Below are positions 52,535 to 64,000 of a stretch of 64,000 bases of DNA, piece by piece (within the stretch, counting starts at the first letter, position 1; every line of letters starts with the position of its first letter). The position numbers and the translations under genes were made by a program. The notes beneath the pieces are model-generated. The model was given only the letters and a program-made list of their open reading frames with translations. It was not told the origin of the DNA and did no database searches. Source of the stretch: Terebella lapidaria (taxonomy: Eukaryota; Annelida; Polychaeta; Terebellida; Terebellidae); NCBI GenBank assembly GCA_949152475.1, contig OX424556.1:57122451-57186450 (forward strand). Direction: 5' to 3'.

Positions 52535-55500
52535 ACGGGGTGGTAAGTAACATAACCACCAGGAGTGGAGCAATATGACCACCGGGAGGGTAATAACATA
52601 AGTGGTGTGACATAACCACCGGAAGGGGAGCAATATAACCACCGGGAGGAAGTAACATAACCAACAGGAGTGGTGTAACATAACCACCGGGAGGGGAGCA
52701 ATATAACCACCGGGAGGAAGTAACATAACCAATAGGGTGTAACATAACCACCGGGAGGGGAGAAACATAACCACCGGGAGGGGAGCAATATAACCACCGG
52801 GAGGGGAGTAACATAATCAACAGGAGTGGTGTAACATAACCAACAGGAGTGGTGTAACATAACCACCTCGAGGGTAGCAATATAACCTGATGGCCGAGGT
52901 GGCTGAGTGGTTACGTGCGAGCGCTTAGTCGCTCAATTTGAACCAACAGCTATCGCCGGCGTGGGTTCGATCCTACGTCGGGCCGCATATGCGGTAATTG
53001 TAGGGAAATTTTCTCTTGCCCTCACAACTGGCAGTGTGCCCGTGACTCGGATATCATGTAAAAAGGCGCTCCCATCTCTAAAAAAATGATGTAAAGGGAT
53101 GCAAAAGACCCCTCTGAGAACGACATGTACCCTGGCAGTGACCACTCTCGGAGGACTAAATTCCAAACTGTGAAGCACTTAGAGAATGAGTGTAACGTTG
53201 ATAAAGCGCTATATAAGAACCGATTATTATTATTATAACCAAAGGGAGTGGAGTAACATAACCACCGGGAAAGGAGCAATATAACCACCGGGAGGGGAGT
53301 AACATAACCACCGGGAGGGGAGCAATATAACCACCGGGAGTGGAGCAATATAACCACCGGGAGGGGAGTAACATAACCACTGGGAGGGGAGTAACATAAC
53401 CAACAGGAGTGGTGTAATATAACCACCGGGAGGGTAGTAACAAAACCACCAGGAGAGGAGTAACATAAACACCGGGAAAGGAGCAATGTAACCACCGGGA
53501 GGGGAGTAACATAACCACTTGGAGGGGAGTAACATAACCAACAGGAGTGGTGTAACATAACCACCGGGAGGGGAGTAACATAACCACCGGGAGGGGAGCG
53601 ATATAGCCACCAGGAGGGAAGTAACATAACCACATGGAGATGAGCAATATAACCACCGGGAGGGGAGCAATATAACCATCGGGAAGGGAGTAGCATTACC
53701 AACAGGAGTGGTGTAACATAACCACCGGGAGGGGAGTAACATAACCACTGGGAGGGGGGCAATATAGTCAAAAGGAGGGGAGCAATATAACCACCAAGAG
53801 GGGAGCAACATAACCACCGAGAGGGGAGTAACAAAACCACCAGGAGGGGAGCAATATAAGCACCGGGAGTGGAGCAATATAACCACCGTTAGTAGAGCAA
53901 TATAACCGCCTGGAGGGGAGCAATATAACCACCAGGAGGGGAGTAACATAACCACCGGGAGTGGAGCAATATAACCACCGTTAGTGGAGCAATATAACCG
54001 CCTGGAGGGGAGCAACATAACCACCAGGAGGGGAGCAATATAACCACCGGGAGGGGAGTAACATAACCACCGGCAGGAGAGCAATATAACCACTGGGAGG
54101 GGAGCAGTATAACCACCGAGGGGAGCAATATAACCACTGGGAGAGGAGTAACATAACCACCAGGAGGGGAGTAACATAACCACCGGGAGGGGAGCAATAT
54201 AACCACTGGGAGGGGAGTAACATAACCAACCGGAGTGGTTTAGCATAACCACCTCGAAGGTAGCAATATAACTAAAGGGATTGGAGTAACATAACTACCG
54301 GGAAAGGAGCAATATAACCACCGGGAGAGGAGTAACATAACCACCAGGAGGGGAGCAATATAACCACTGGGAGGGGAACAGTATGACCACCGAGGGGAGC
54401 AATATAACCACTGGGAGAGGAGTAACATAACCACCGGCAGGGGAGCAATATAACCACCGGGAGTGGAGTAATATAACCACCTGGAGGGAGCAATATAACC
54501 ACCTGGAGGGAGCAATATAACCACCTGGAGGGAGCAATATAACCACCTGGAGGGAGTAACATAACCACCGGGAGAGGAGGAAAATAACCACCGGGAGTGG
54601 AGTAATATAACCACCTGGAGGGAGCAATATAACCACTGGGAGGGGCGCAGTATAACCACCGTTATTGGAGCAATATAACCGCCTGGAGGGGAGCAACATA
54701 ACCACCAGGAGGGGAGCAATATAACCACCGGGAGGGGAGTAACAGAACCACCGGCAGGAGAGCAATATAACCACTGGGAGGGGAGCAGTATAACCACTGA
54801 GGGGAGCAATATAACCACTGGGAGAGGAGTAACATAACCACCAGGAGGGGAGTAACATAACCGAAGGGATTGGAGTAACATAACCACCGGGAAAGGAGCA
54901 ACATAACCACCGGGAGGGGAGTAGCATAACTACCTGGAAGGGAGTAATATAACCACCTGGACGGGAATAACATAACCACCGGGATCGAGCAATATACCCA
55001 CCAGGAGGGGAGCAATAAAACCACCGGGAGGGGAGTAACATAACCACAGGGAGAGGAGCAATATAACCACCGGGAGGAAGTAACATAACCAACAGGAGTG
55101 CTGTAACATAACCACCGGGAGGGGAGTAACATAACCAACAGGAGTGGTGTAACATAACCACCGGGAGGGGAATAACATAACCACAGGGAGAGGAGCAATA
55201 TAACCACCGGGAGGAAGTAACATAACCAACAGGAGTGCTGTAACATAACCACCGGGAGGGGAGTAACATAGCCACCGAGAGGGGAGCAATATAACCATCG
55301 GGAGGGGAGTAACATAACCACAGGGAGAGGAGCAATATAACCACCGGGAGGAAGTAACATAACCAACAGGAGTGCTGTAACATAACCACCGGGAGGGGAG
55401 TAACATAACCAACAGGAGTGGTGTAACATAACCACCGGGAGGGGAATAACATAACCACAGGGAGAGGAGCAATATAACCACCGGGAGGAAGTAACATAAC

Positions 55501-56747
55501 CAACAGGAGTGCTGTAACATAACCACCGGGAGTGCTGTAACATAACCAACAGGAGTGGTGTAACATAACCACCGGGAGGGGAATAACATAACCACAGGGA
55601 GAGGAGCAATATAACCACCGGGAGGAAGTAACATAACCAACAGGAGTGCTGTAACATAACCACCGGGAGGGGAGTAACATAGCCACCAGGAGGGGAGCAA
55701 TATAACCATCGGGAGGGGAGTAACATAACCACAGGGAGAGGAGCAATATAACCACCGGGAGGAAGTAACATAACCAACAGGAGTGCTGTAACATAACCAC
55801 CGGGAGGGGAGTAACATAACCAACAGGAGTGGTGTAACATAACCACCGGGAGGGGAATAACATAACCACAGGGAGAGGAGCAATATAACCACCGGGAGGA
55901 AGTAACATAACCAACAGGAGTGCTGTAACATAACCACCGGGAGGGGAGTAACATAGCCACCAGGAGGGGAGCAATATAACCACCGGGAGGAAGTAACATA
56001 ACCAACAGGAGTGCTGTAACATAACCACCGTGAGGGGAGTAACATAACCACCGGGAGGAAAGCATTATAACCACCGGGAGTGGAGCATTATAACCACCTG
56101 GAGTGGAGCAATATAACCACCTGGAGAGGAGTAACATAATCACTGGGTGGGAGTGTCATAAACACCGAGAGGGGAGTAACATAGCCACCAGGAGGGGAGC
56201 AATATAACCACCGTGAGGGGAGCAACATAACCACCGGGAGGAAAGCATTATAACCACCGGGAGTGGAGCATTATAACCACCTGGAGTGGAGCAATATAAC
56301 CACCTGGAGAGGAGTAACATAATCACTGGGTGGGAGTGTCATAAACACCGAGAGGGGAGTAACATAACGACCGGGAGTGGAGCATTACAACCACCGGGAG
56401 TGGAGCATTATAACCACCTTGAGGGGAGTAACATAACCACTGGGGTGGAGCATTATAACCACCGGGAGTGGAGCAATATAACCACCGGGAATGGAGTAAC
56501 ATAACCACTGAAAGGGAGTGACATAAACACTGAGAGGGGAGTAACATAACCAGCGGGAGTGGAGCAATATAACAACCGGGTGGGGAGTAACATAACCACC
56601 GGGAGTGGAGCATTATAACCAACTTGAGGGGAGTAACATAACCACTGGGGTGGAGCATTATAACCACCGGGAATGGAGTAACATAACCACCGGGAGTGGA
56701 GCAATATAACCACCGGGAATGGAGTAACATAACCACTGGGAGGGAGT
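52535..56747. repeat. 23-bp minisatellite array (left part)
   Basis: The unit is GGGAGGGGAGTAACATAACC plus ACC, alternating with GGGAGGGGAGCAATATAACC plus ACC. Many point variants and some 21-22-base units occur. From about 55.04 to 55.99 kb, units group into a higher-order repeat of about 137 bases (six units), recognisable by CACAGGGAGAGGAGC near 55045, 55182, 55320, 55457, 55592, 55730 and 55867. The minus strand lacks stops in all three frames for long distances, giving overlapping open frames of up to 577 codons with a 23-residue period (SRWLYCSPPGGYIAPLPVV). These are by-products of a unit length not divisible by three and are not called as genes. Confidence 0.95.
52888..53233 (+). mobile_element. 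tRNA-derived SINE inserted in the minisatellite
   Basis: The head reads GATGGCCGAGGTGGCTGAGT with an A box (GTGGCTGAGTGG) and, 75 bases on, a B box GGTTCGATCC, as in a Leu/Ser-type tRNA. The body ends GATAAAGCGCTATATAAG and a (ATT)n tail. TATAACC flanks both sides (52881-52887, 53234-53240) as a target-site duplication. A paralogous array position at 54247-54293 reads through without the SINE (GTAGCAATATAACTAAAGGG), giving an empty-site comparison. Confidence 0.9.
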
Positions 56748-59700
56748 TGTAATGTTTTCTTACTGTGATTACCATTATCAGCTGGTCAATAAACTTCAAA
56801 ATGTTCATTGTTTGAATTCACATCAAAATTTATTCCGTCACATTTTATCAGATCAAAACAACGCTACCGAAACTTCCGGTGTGTATCATAACAACATAAT
56901 AATACTGAAACAAGTCTTTGCGTCTACCGCTAGGGGCAGCACCTGATGGCGCTCAATGTCACATCTCCCCCCTTTTTGAGATACTAATGTTCAGAAATTG
57001 AATCACAAAAGTACAAAGTATATTTCAACAAGTCCCTGGTCAGGCTATAATGTTCATACATATATCACGCAATCACATAACACAACATCATTATCACTGA
57101 ATGCTACGTGCGCTCATATAGCAGCTGGACGGGGATTATTGTGCCCCACACTGTCCAGTGCTCACGTTTCACATATCAGACGAGTCACCGGCTTCCGTTC
57201 AAGTGCTGACCGACGCACAAGGTTTGGTACATCCTCCACGAACGTTTCTGGTCCGTGTAGCGCTGGTGTTCTGGGCGGCGACGGCGGTGGAGACGCAACA
57301 AAGTACAGCGCCATTATTGGTTTCGACACTGTACGACCTTGCAGCAGGCTTCTCGCGGACTGTTGCAGGGGGACTCCACTCCTTGTCACCCTCCATGCGA
57401 ATTCTGACTGTGTCTCCAGGTCTCATCTCAGGTAACGCTCTTGCTCCGTGGCGCTGATTGAAGTTAGATGCATATCTTTGCTTGGCTTGCTTATCTCGTG
57501 TGCTGACTCCGTTGTAGTTCACTTCCTTGGGATACAGGTTCCTTTCGAGACACGGAACTGTCGTTTTCATTTCTCGCTGCATCATTAGTTGTGCAGGACT
57601 AACTCCCGTTGCTGCCACTGGTGTGGCTCGATAGGTCATCAGACCTAAGAATGGATCTTACTGTCTCAGAATCGTCTTAGCGGTCTGAACTGCTCGTTCA
57701 GCTTCCCCGTTAGCTTGGGGGTACCCTGGGTACTCAAATCCATACTCAGCTGCGAATTTCTTGAAAGCAGCTGACGAGAATTGTGGACCTCCATCTGTAG
57801 TGATCTTGTCACATATCCCCCACCTGGCGAACATCGCTTTGAACCTCAGAATGACTGCTTGACTAGTCGTTGTGGGCAGATGCGCTATTTCTATGTATCT
57901 TGAGAAGTAATCAATGACGACCAGGTAAGTTTTGTTTCTGAGTTCACACAAGTCCGCTGCCAAGTGTGACCATGCCCGCTGAGGTAGAGGTGTGGTGAGG
58001 AGAGGTTCACTCCGCTGTAGAGGCTTCTCGATTTGGCAGTGTTGGCAATTTTCCACTGTTTTGGTTATGTCAGAACCAACTCCAGGCCACCACACTGATA
58101 ACCTTGCACGCTCCCGGCTTTTGACTATTCCCGGGTGCCCGTCATGTATCCGGTCCAACACTTCTTTTCTCATGGACTCGGGTACGACGATTCAGTTAAC
58201 ATACACCAGCAAGCCTTCAGCTACTGACAGACGATTCCTGGTCTCATACCATGTCTTCATGCCTGCCGGTACATCTCGGGCATACCGAGGCCAGCCATCT
58301 TGAGTTAACTGTATCACTGTCCGCAATATGTCGTCTTTTCTTGTAGCTGCTCTCATTTCGTCTAACTTTGTTGGCGAGGCTGGCCACATACTGACGGTTG
58401 ACTGGGCATCTTCTTCGCCTTGCTTCGATATTGTTACATCGTCTACACTCGACTTCAGTGGTTTCCGTGAGAGCAAATCTGCGACTACAAGCTGTTTTCC
58501 AGGAACGTACATAGGCTCCGGATTAAACCACATCATTCTCATGAGAAGACGTTGGCATCTCAGAGGAACTTCATTGATATCTTTGGTTGCTATCAGTGGG
58601 ACGAGTGGCTTGTGATCAGTCATTAGGCGGAAAGACGGCAGACCTCTGAGGTATTGTACAAATTTTTCGCAGCTCCAGACACATGCCAGACACTCACGTT
58701 CGATCTGTGCATATCTTCGTTCTGCTGGTGTCATTGTTCGCGAGCAGAACGCTACTGGATGCTGCTTTCCATCAGTCTCTTTGAACAAAACACCACCTAT
58801 TCCATAGCTGCTGGCATCAGCACTGACTGTGGTTGGTTTCTTGGGATCAAAATACGCCAAGGTGGGCGCAGTTGAAACCAGTTTCTTCACTTTCACGAAG
58901 ACCGCTTCTTGTTCAGCGTCCCAGCTGCATACACTGTCTTTCTTGAGCAGATCACAGGTTTTGTTATTGTAGACAACTGTGGCAAGTACGGCATCAGGTG
59001 GTTCACTGAGCCAAGCACCGATCGTAGTTCTGGCACATTGTTCGGTCTCTCCAATTCTGTGATGGCTCGGACCTTCTCTGGGTGTGCATTTGTACCTTCA
59101 GGCCCAATTTTATGACCCAGAAACTCCAGTTCTGCCTGATTGAACACACATTTGTCACGTATCAGCTTCAGTCCCGACCCCTTGATGCGGCTCAGTACTT
59201 GCCGGAGAGCTTCGACGTGTTCTTCTGCAGTACGCCCATGGACGATGACATCATCTTGATAACATTCTACTCCTTTTAGGCCCTCCAAGAGTTCTTCCAT
59301 CTTCCTTTGGAATATCTCACTGGCACTTGAGATGCCAAATGGGACTCGTGTCATGCAAAATCGTCCGAGTGGGCTGATGAACGTGGTAAGTTTGTTGCTT
59401 TCTTCATTTAGTGGAACTTGCCAGTACCCTCCTGATGCATCAAGTTTGGAGAATCGCACAGACCCTGAGAGCTTTGCAATGACCTGTGGTATTGAGGGTA
59501 TTATATAGCGTTCACGTTCAACCACCTTGTTAAGTTGTTTCAAGTCGATACAAATTCTGACTTTATCTGGCTTTTTCGGTGCAGCCACCATTGGAGAGCA
59601 CCACGGTGTTGGTTCAGTGATTTTTCTGATAACGCCTGCCTGTTCCATTCTTCTCAGTTCTGCTTCTACTTTCGACACTAGATGGATTGGTACACGACAC

Positions 59701-60744
59701 GCCACATTGATGTGGTAAGGTTCAGCATCCGACTTGATCTGTATTTTAACTGGTGCAGTTTTCATAAGTCCTGTTTTCCCGAAGACCTCTGGATCTATTT
59801 TCAGCTCAGCGATGTGTTTCTGGTCACCACAGAATTGCAACAATCCTAACGCGGACGCATCACAGCGTCCTAGAAGGGTAATTCCATCAATGACGAACAA
59901 CTGAATGTCACAGGATTTCTAGTTATGAGTCACGACTGCTCTGAATTTACCATAGCAGTTTATCGGCCCACCTGCTCCTATCAGCTTGGCTGTAGTTTTT
60001 TCCAACGAAGGTGGCTCTTTAATGGAATGGTATGTCTTTACGTCTAGTGTTGTGACGTCTGCTCCTGAGTCGACCTTGAAAGTTACCTGTGATCCTCTGA
60101 TGTGAAGTGTGACTCGCCATGGATCTGTCGCTTGAATTACTTGATGTGTGTGTATGCTGTCTATCGCTCCCAAGAAATACTCATCTTGGTCCAGTGTCGT
60201 GTGTGTGACTTCCTTGACACTCCTTGTTTTACACATCGCCTTGTAATGCCCCATTACGTGACACTTCCTGCACCTGCGACCACGAGCTGAACACCTCGCT
60301 TCTGCGTCATGTGATTCACCACATCTCTCGCACTGCTCTGTGTTACTCTGTTTGGTGGATCTCTGGTCCCCTCGATACTGTGTACTACCTCTGCGTCGAC
60401 CTCTATGCACCCTGTTTTGAGCACTGCCTTGGCCCCTATTTGTGTTACCCCGACGACTGAATGCACTGCCAAACCTTCTTGTGACTTCTTCTACTGCTGT
60501 TGTTTGCATGCCTATTTGTGATGTCACCTGTTCATATTGACGGGCTGCTGATATGGCTTCATCGAGTGTGAGATCATTTCCTTTCAGCCGCAGGCTTTGG
60601 GATAGTTCTTTGTCCCTGACACCAACAACAATTCTGTCACGAATGTTGTTTGCTTTCTGATCCTCGAAGTTGCATTTCTGTGCCAGTTCATACAGGGACC
60701 GTATGAATTGCTAGGGGCAGCACCTGACGGCGCTCAATGTCACA
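56748..60744 (-). mobile_element. Ty3/gypsy LTR retrotransposon, broken copy (fossil)
   Basis: The minus-strand element lies inside the minisatellite and is flanked by a 5-bp target-site duplication GGAGT (56743-56747 and 60745-60749). The left LTR (about 56748-56963) has TG..CA ends and is followed by a polypurine tract, CTCAAAAAGGGGGGAGA on the minus strand. The right-hand end repeat is much shorter. Parts in order on the minus strand: gag zinc knuckles and an aspartic protease (about 59.9-60.5 kb), reverse transcriptase and RNase H (about 58.2-59.9 kb), integrase (about 57.2-58.2 kb). The integrase looks like the K02A2.6-like/Mag group. The copy is broken, with several breaks. Intact flanking duplications and near-identical shared end stretches suggest a fairly recent insertion, younger than the array. 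Confidence 0.9.
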
Positions 60745-62115
60745 GGAGTGACATAAACACTGAGAGGGGAGTAACATAACCAGCGGGAGTGGAGCAATAT
60801 AACAACCGGGTGGGGAGTAACATAACCACCAGGAGTGGAGCATTATAACCACCTTGAGGGGAGTAACATAACCACTGGGGTGGAGCATTATAACCACTGG
60901 GAGTGGAGCAATATAACCACCGGGAATGGAGTACATAACCACTGGGAGGGAGCAATATAACCACTGGAAGGGAGTGACATAAACACTGAGAGGGGAGTAA
61001 CATAACCAGCGGGAGTGGAGCAATATAACAACCGGGTGGGGAGTAACATAACCACTGGGGTGGAGCATTATAACCACCGGGAGTGGAGCATTACAACCAC
61101 CTTGAGGGGAGTAACATAACCACTGGGATGGAGCATTATAACCACCGGGAGTGGAGCAATATAACCACCGGGAATGGAGTAACATAACCACTGGAAAGGA
61201 GTGTTATAAACAGTGAGAGCGGAGTAACATAACCACCGGGAATGGAGTAACATAACCACTGGGAGGGAGTGACATAAACACTGAGAGGGGAGTAACATAA
61301 CCAGCATGAGTGGAGCAATATAACAACCGGGAATGGAGTAACATAACCACTGGGAGGGAGTGACATAAACACTGAGATGGGAGTAACATAACCACCGAGA
61401 GTGGAGCATTATAACCACCGGGAGTGGAGTAACATAACCAGCAGGAGTGGAGCAATATAACAACCGGGAATGGAGTAACATAACCACTGGGAGGGAGTGA
61501 CATAAACACTGAGAGGGGAGTAACATAACCACTGGGGGTGGAGCATTATAACCATTTGGAGGGGAGTAACATAACCAGCGGGAGTGGAGTATTATAACCA
61601 CTGAGAGTGGAGTAACATAACCACTGGAAGGGAGCAATATAACCACTGGGAGGGAGTGACATAAACACTGAGAGGGGAGTAACATAACCACCGAGAGTGG
61701 AGCATTATAACCACCGGGAGTGGAGTAACATAACCACTGGAAGGGAGCAATATAACCACTGGGAGGGAGTGACATAAACACTGAGAGGGGAGTAACATAA
61801 CCACTGGGGTGGAGCATTATAACCACCGGGAGTGGAGTAACATAACCACTGGAAGGGAGCAATATAACCACTGGGAGGGAGTGACATAAACACTGAGAGG
61901 GGAGTAACATAACCACCGAGAGTGGAGCATTATAACCACCGGGAGTGGAGTAACATAACCACTGGAAGGGAGCAATATAACCACTGGGAGGGAGTGACAT
62001 AAACACTGAGAGGGGAGTAACATAACCACTGGGGTGGAGCATTATAACCACCTTGAGGGGAGTAACATAACCACTGGGGTGGAGCATTATAACCACCGGG
62101 AGTGGAGCATTATAA
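60745..62115. repeat. 23-bp minisatellite array (right part)
   Basis: Continuation of the array at 52.5-56.7 kb; the sequence resumes with the target-site duplication and GACATAAACACTGAGAGGGG. A variant unit GGGAGTGACATAAACACTGA is frequent here, and higher-order groups recur at about 61.48-62.05 kb. The minus strand is again open in several frames. Confidence 0.95.
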
Positions 62116-62228
62116 TCACCATCTATAGATAACTCCCCACAGGCGCGCACAGAATTGCCCCGCCATTCAGGGAATTGAGTAGTAGGAGAGGCAAGGAGAG
62201 GCGACGTGTTTTGGATTCCCTTAGAATA

Positions 62229-62459
62229 CACAGTCACCCCCTGTAAGCGGCACAGGGGTGAAGTGGTTTTGTCCGGGCATGTGGTGGGTTTTACTCGGGC
62301 AGGACATGGGTTTTGCTCGGGCAACACTGCTGATGCTGGGTTTTGCTCGGTAACACGGACGGTATGTACAACACGCATTGTTTTGGGCAACGAGCGAAAC
62401 CCACCTCATGTCCGGACAAAACCACTTCACCGCTGCGCCGCTTACAGGGGGTGACAGTG
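62229..62459. mobile_element. Foldback MITE, 231 bp
   Basis: Terminal inverted repeats begin CACAGTCACCCCCTGTAAGC (left) and, on the opposite strand, CACTGTCACCCCCTGTAAGC (right). They extend about 65 bases through GTGAAGTGGTTTTGTCCGG. The middle has three degenerate GGGTTTTGCTCGG repeats. Target duplication is unclear. No coding capacity. Confidence 0.8.
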
Positions 62460-63214
62460 AATCTTGGACTATAAGTTATACCTATAATGGAATAAATTCT
62501 AGGATAGATTAGTGGGACTGTATAGCGGTGTGAGAGAGGCCGTGAACCTGACCATCAAACATTCGTACTGGGTTAACTTCTCGTGACAATAAAGATTATT
62601 GTGAATTGGACATTCGTGCATAAACACATAGCGAACTATATACGTTATATGCCGTGATAGTCCTGACAGGGCCTGTGAATCCTATTTCATCACATTCCTT
62701 TTACGAGTATGTCGCTGAGTACCCTGTAGAAAAAATGACCGAACAGCTCAAACAACTGTTGAATATAGACGAGATGGGAGCTGAATGCTGCACCTATATA
62801 TTCTAGTGTGATTGAGTTGGTGCGTTAGGATGTGGGTTATAGTGATTATGGCTAATGCATCCTACGCCCATATCCTGCCTCAGGATATGAAACAGACTGA
62901 TCTCCCGAACCAGGCATTAAACACAATACATGTTTATAATCTTCAGCCACTCCAAGTTGTTGAGTATTTTTGACGTTAACTGCAGAGGCGGTATGTACGG
63001 ATGTACGTATGTATGACTGTGTACGTATGTTTTGTAATGGTTTTTAACTGGAAAAACTATTTGGCTAGGTATAGTACATCTGTACATATTCGTTGAACGT
63101 TCTATATGGTGAGCAAAATTTTAATGTTGTTTGTCGTTTTAAATTGTTTCCACCGATTCGCAAATATGTATATATGGTCGGTAAATTCTCGGTTATTTCA
63201 GTGGCTTCAGTTGA
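62460..63214. other. No recognised feature
   Basis: AT-rich with a short GTACGTATGTATG stretch near 63000; nothing coding. Confidence 0.5.
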
Positions 63215-63900
63215 TCTTCGGCTGAACTCAGGACCTGAGGGTCAAACTACGTCAACGTGCACACGTTGGGCCAACGTCAAACAAACCCCTGTGTATAATA
63301 TGTTGGTCCAACGTCATCATCTGACGTTGATCTCACGTCCTTTTGCTCATGGGCCCTATGTTGGCCCAACGTTGTCACTTGGAGACCAAATACCAACGTT
63401 GGACCAACACTAAACCAATGCGTATGTGTCATCATCTGACATTGATCCCACGCTTGCTCATCGGCCCAATGTTACCTTAAAAGGTGTACAATTATTATAC
63501 ATCAAGAAATGATCACGCATTTCCTCTGTGAATAAAGACACAAACTTTCAACAAATTGTGGATTCACTGCTGATTTTCCATTCTGCCTTCATAAAATAAT
63601 TGCCCCTTACCAATTATGAAAATTGCTAATTATCAAAGTATCAAATCCAACATGGCGGCCAATTGGTCATTTAACGACGTCAGCCCAATGTTGGTCAAAC
63701 GTTGGTCAAATAAGCTTGATTCAACGTCGGCAGAAGTACGTTGGTCCAACGTTGGTTAGACGTAACCTTCTTGTTGTGAACTGAGTGTGGTACTGTGTTT
63801 TTCCTTGACGTTGTTCAAAAGTGGGGCAAACATTGTTAGGCCAACGGCGACCCCGCCAAATTAATGACAACGTTGGCCTAACGATTACGTTGGAATAGTC
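63215..63900. repeat. CCAACGTTGG palindrome field, copy of the 45.6-kb repeat
   Basis: Numerous CCAACGT / ACGTTGG motifs occur, often as GTTGGYCCAACGT, at 63260-63420 and 63690-63900. Between them, 63545-63672 matches the head of the repeat at 45.70-45.82 kb (GATTCACTGCTGATTTTCC, CCTTCATAAAATAAT, TCCAACATGGCGGCC). Non-coding. Confidence 0.7.
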
Positions 63901-64000
63901 CATATTGTTACGTAGCGGTCTCTGTTTCCTTATCAATCTTCAAAAAAAAATGTCGGTAAAAATCGGGAGGTCACGTGACCACCCCCGAAAAAGTAAAAAT

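Noticed and set aside
52888-52985. tRNA gene (A and B boxes)
   Set aside because: The body does not fold as a full tRNA, it continues into a SINE body with an (ATT)n tail, and target duplications flank the whole unit.
53022-56143. Very long minus-strand open frames (up to 577 codons) in the minisatellite
   Set aside because: They track a 23-bp repeat unit read in three phases, have no ATG-context or domain evidence, and several overlap each other in different frames over the same DNA.
62206-62454. Open frames on both strands across the 62.2-kb element
   Set aside because: They arise from the inverted arms and internal repeats of a MITE.
1-64000. CRISPR arrays, operons or phage-like gene sets
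   Set aside because: Regular repeats here are satellites without variable spacers of constant length, and the genes are spliced eukaryotic genes.

Overview
This is animal nuclear DNA: intron-bearing genes with GT..AG splice sites, a LINE, a tRNA-derived SINE, foldback MITEs, microsatellites and very long satellite-like arrays. The gene set (NDUFA2, a PIMREG-like mitotic gene, a family-A peptide-type GPCR) and the kinds of dispersed repeat suggest a marine invertebrate, either a lophotrochozoan such as a mollusc or a non-vertebrate deuterostome. The sequence alone does not let me choose. Real genes cover only a few percent of the window.

Layout. 1-2.76 kb: two head-to-tail copies of a dispersed repeat packed with AGGTCA half-sites. 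5.5-6.1 kb: two consecutive exons of an unrecognised minus-strand gene with a CRE and an ETS site at its start. 10.1-14.4 kb: a four-exon plus-strand gene that I assembled by splice phase and call PIMREG-like. Its first intron holds MITEs and a tandem duplication full of GTGAnnTCAC palindromes. 14.66-15.4 kb: a 48-bp tandem repeat. 16.6-32.9 kb: a repeat province dominated by a direct segmental duplication (18.3-27.3 and 28.65-32.87 kb). The first copy carries a 1-kb element and a nearly complete LINE, and the second copy preserves both empty sites. 33.0-38.3 kb: NDUFA2 in three exons, its first intron full of inverted repeats. 39.3-45.1 kb: a 27-bp acidic-coding minisatellite, two exon-like segments and a cluster of AGACGTAA motifs. 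47.4-48.8 kb: an intronless-CDS GPCR. 49.9-51.3 kb: a complete copy of the AGGTCA repeat. 52.5-62.1 kb: one 23-bp minisatellite array split by a SINE and by a broken Ty3/gypsy LTR retrotransposon, each with target-site duplications. 63.2-63.9 kb: arrays of AACGTTGG palindromes.

The genes are unrelated housekeeping, cell-cycle and signalling genes and form no pathway or operon-like unit. The main interest lies in the repeats: one family scatters dense nuclear-receptor-type binding sites, duplicated segments date insertions by keeping empty sites, and minisatellites are open in several frames. I found no rRNA gene, functional tRNA gene, CRISPR array or prokaryote-like operon, and no clear new multi-gene system.
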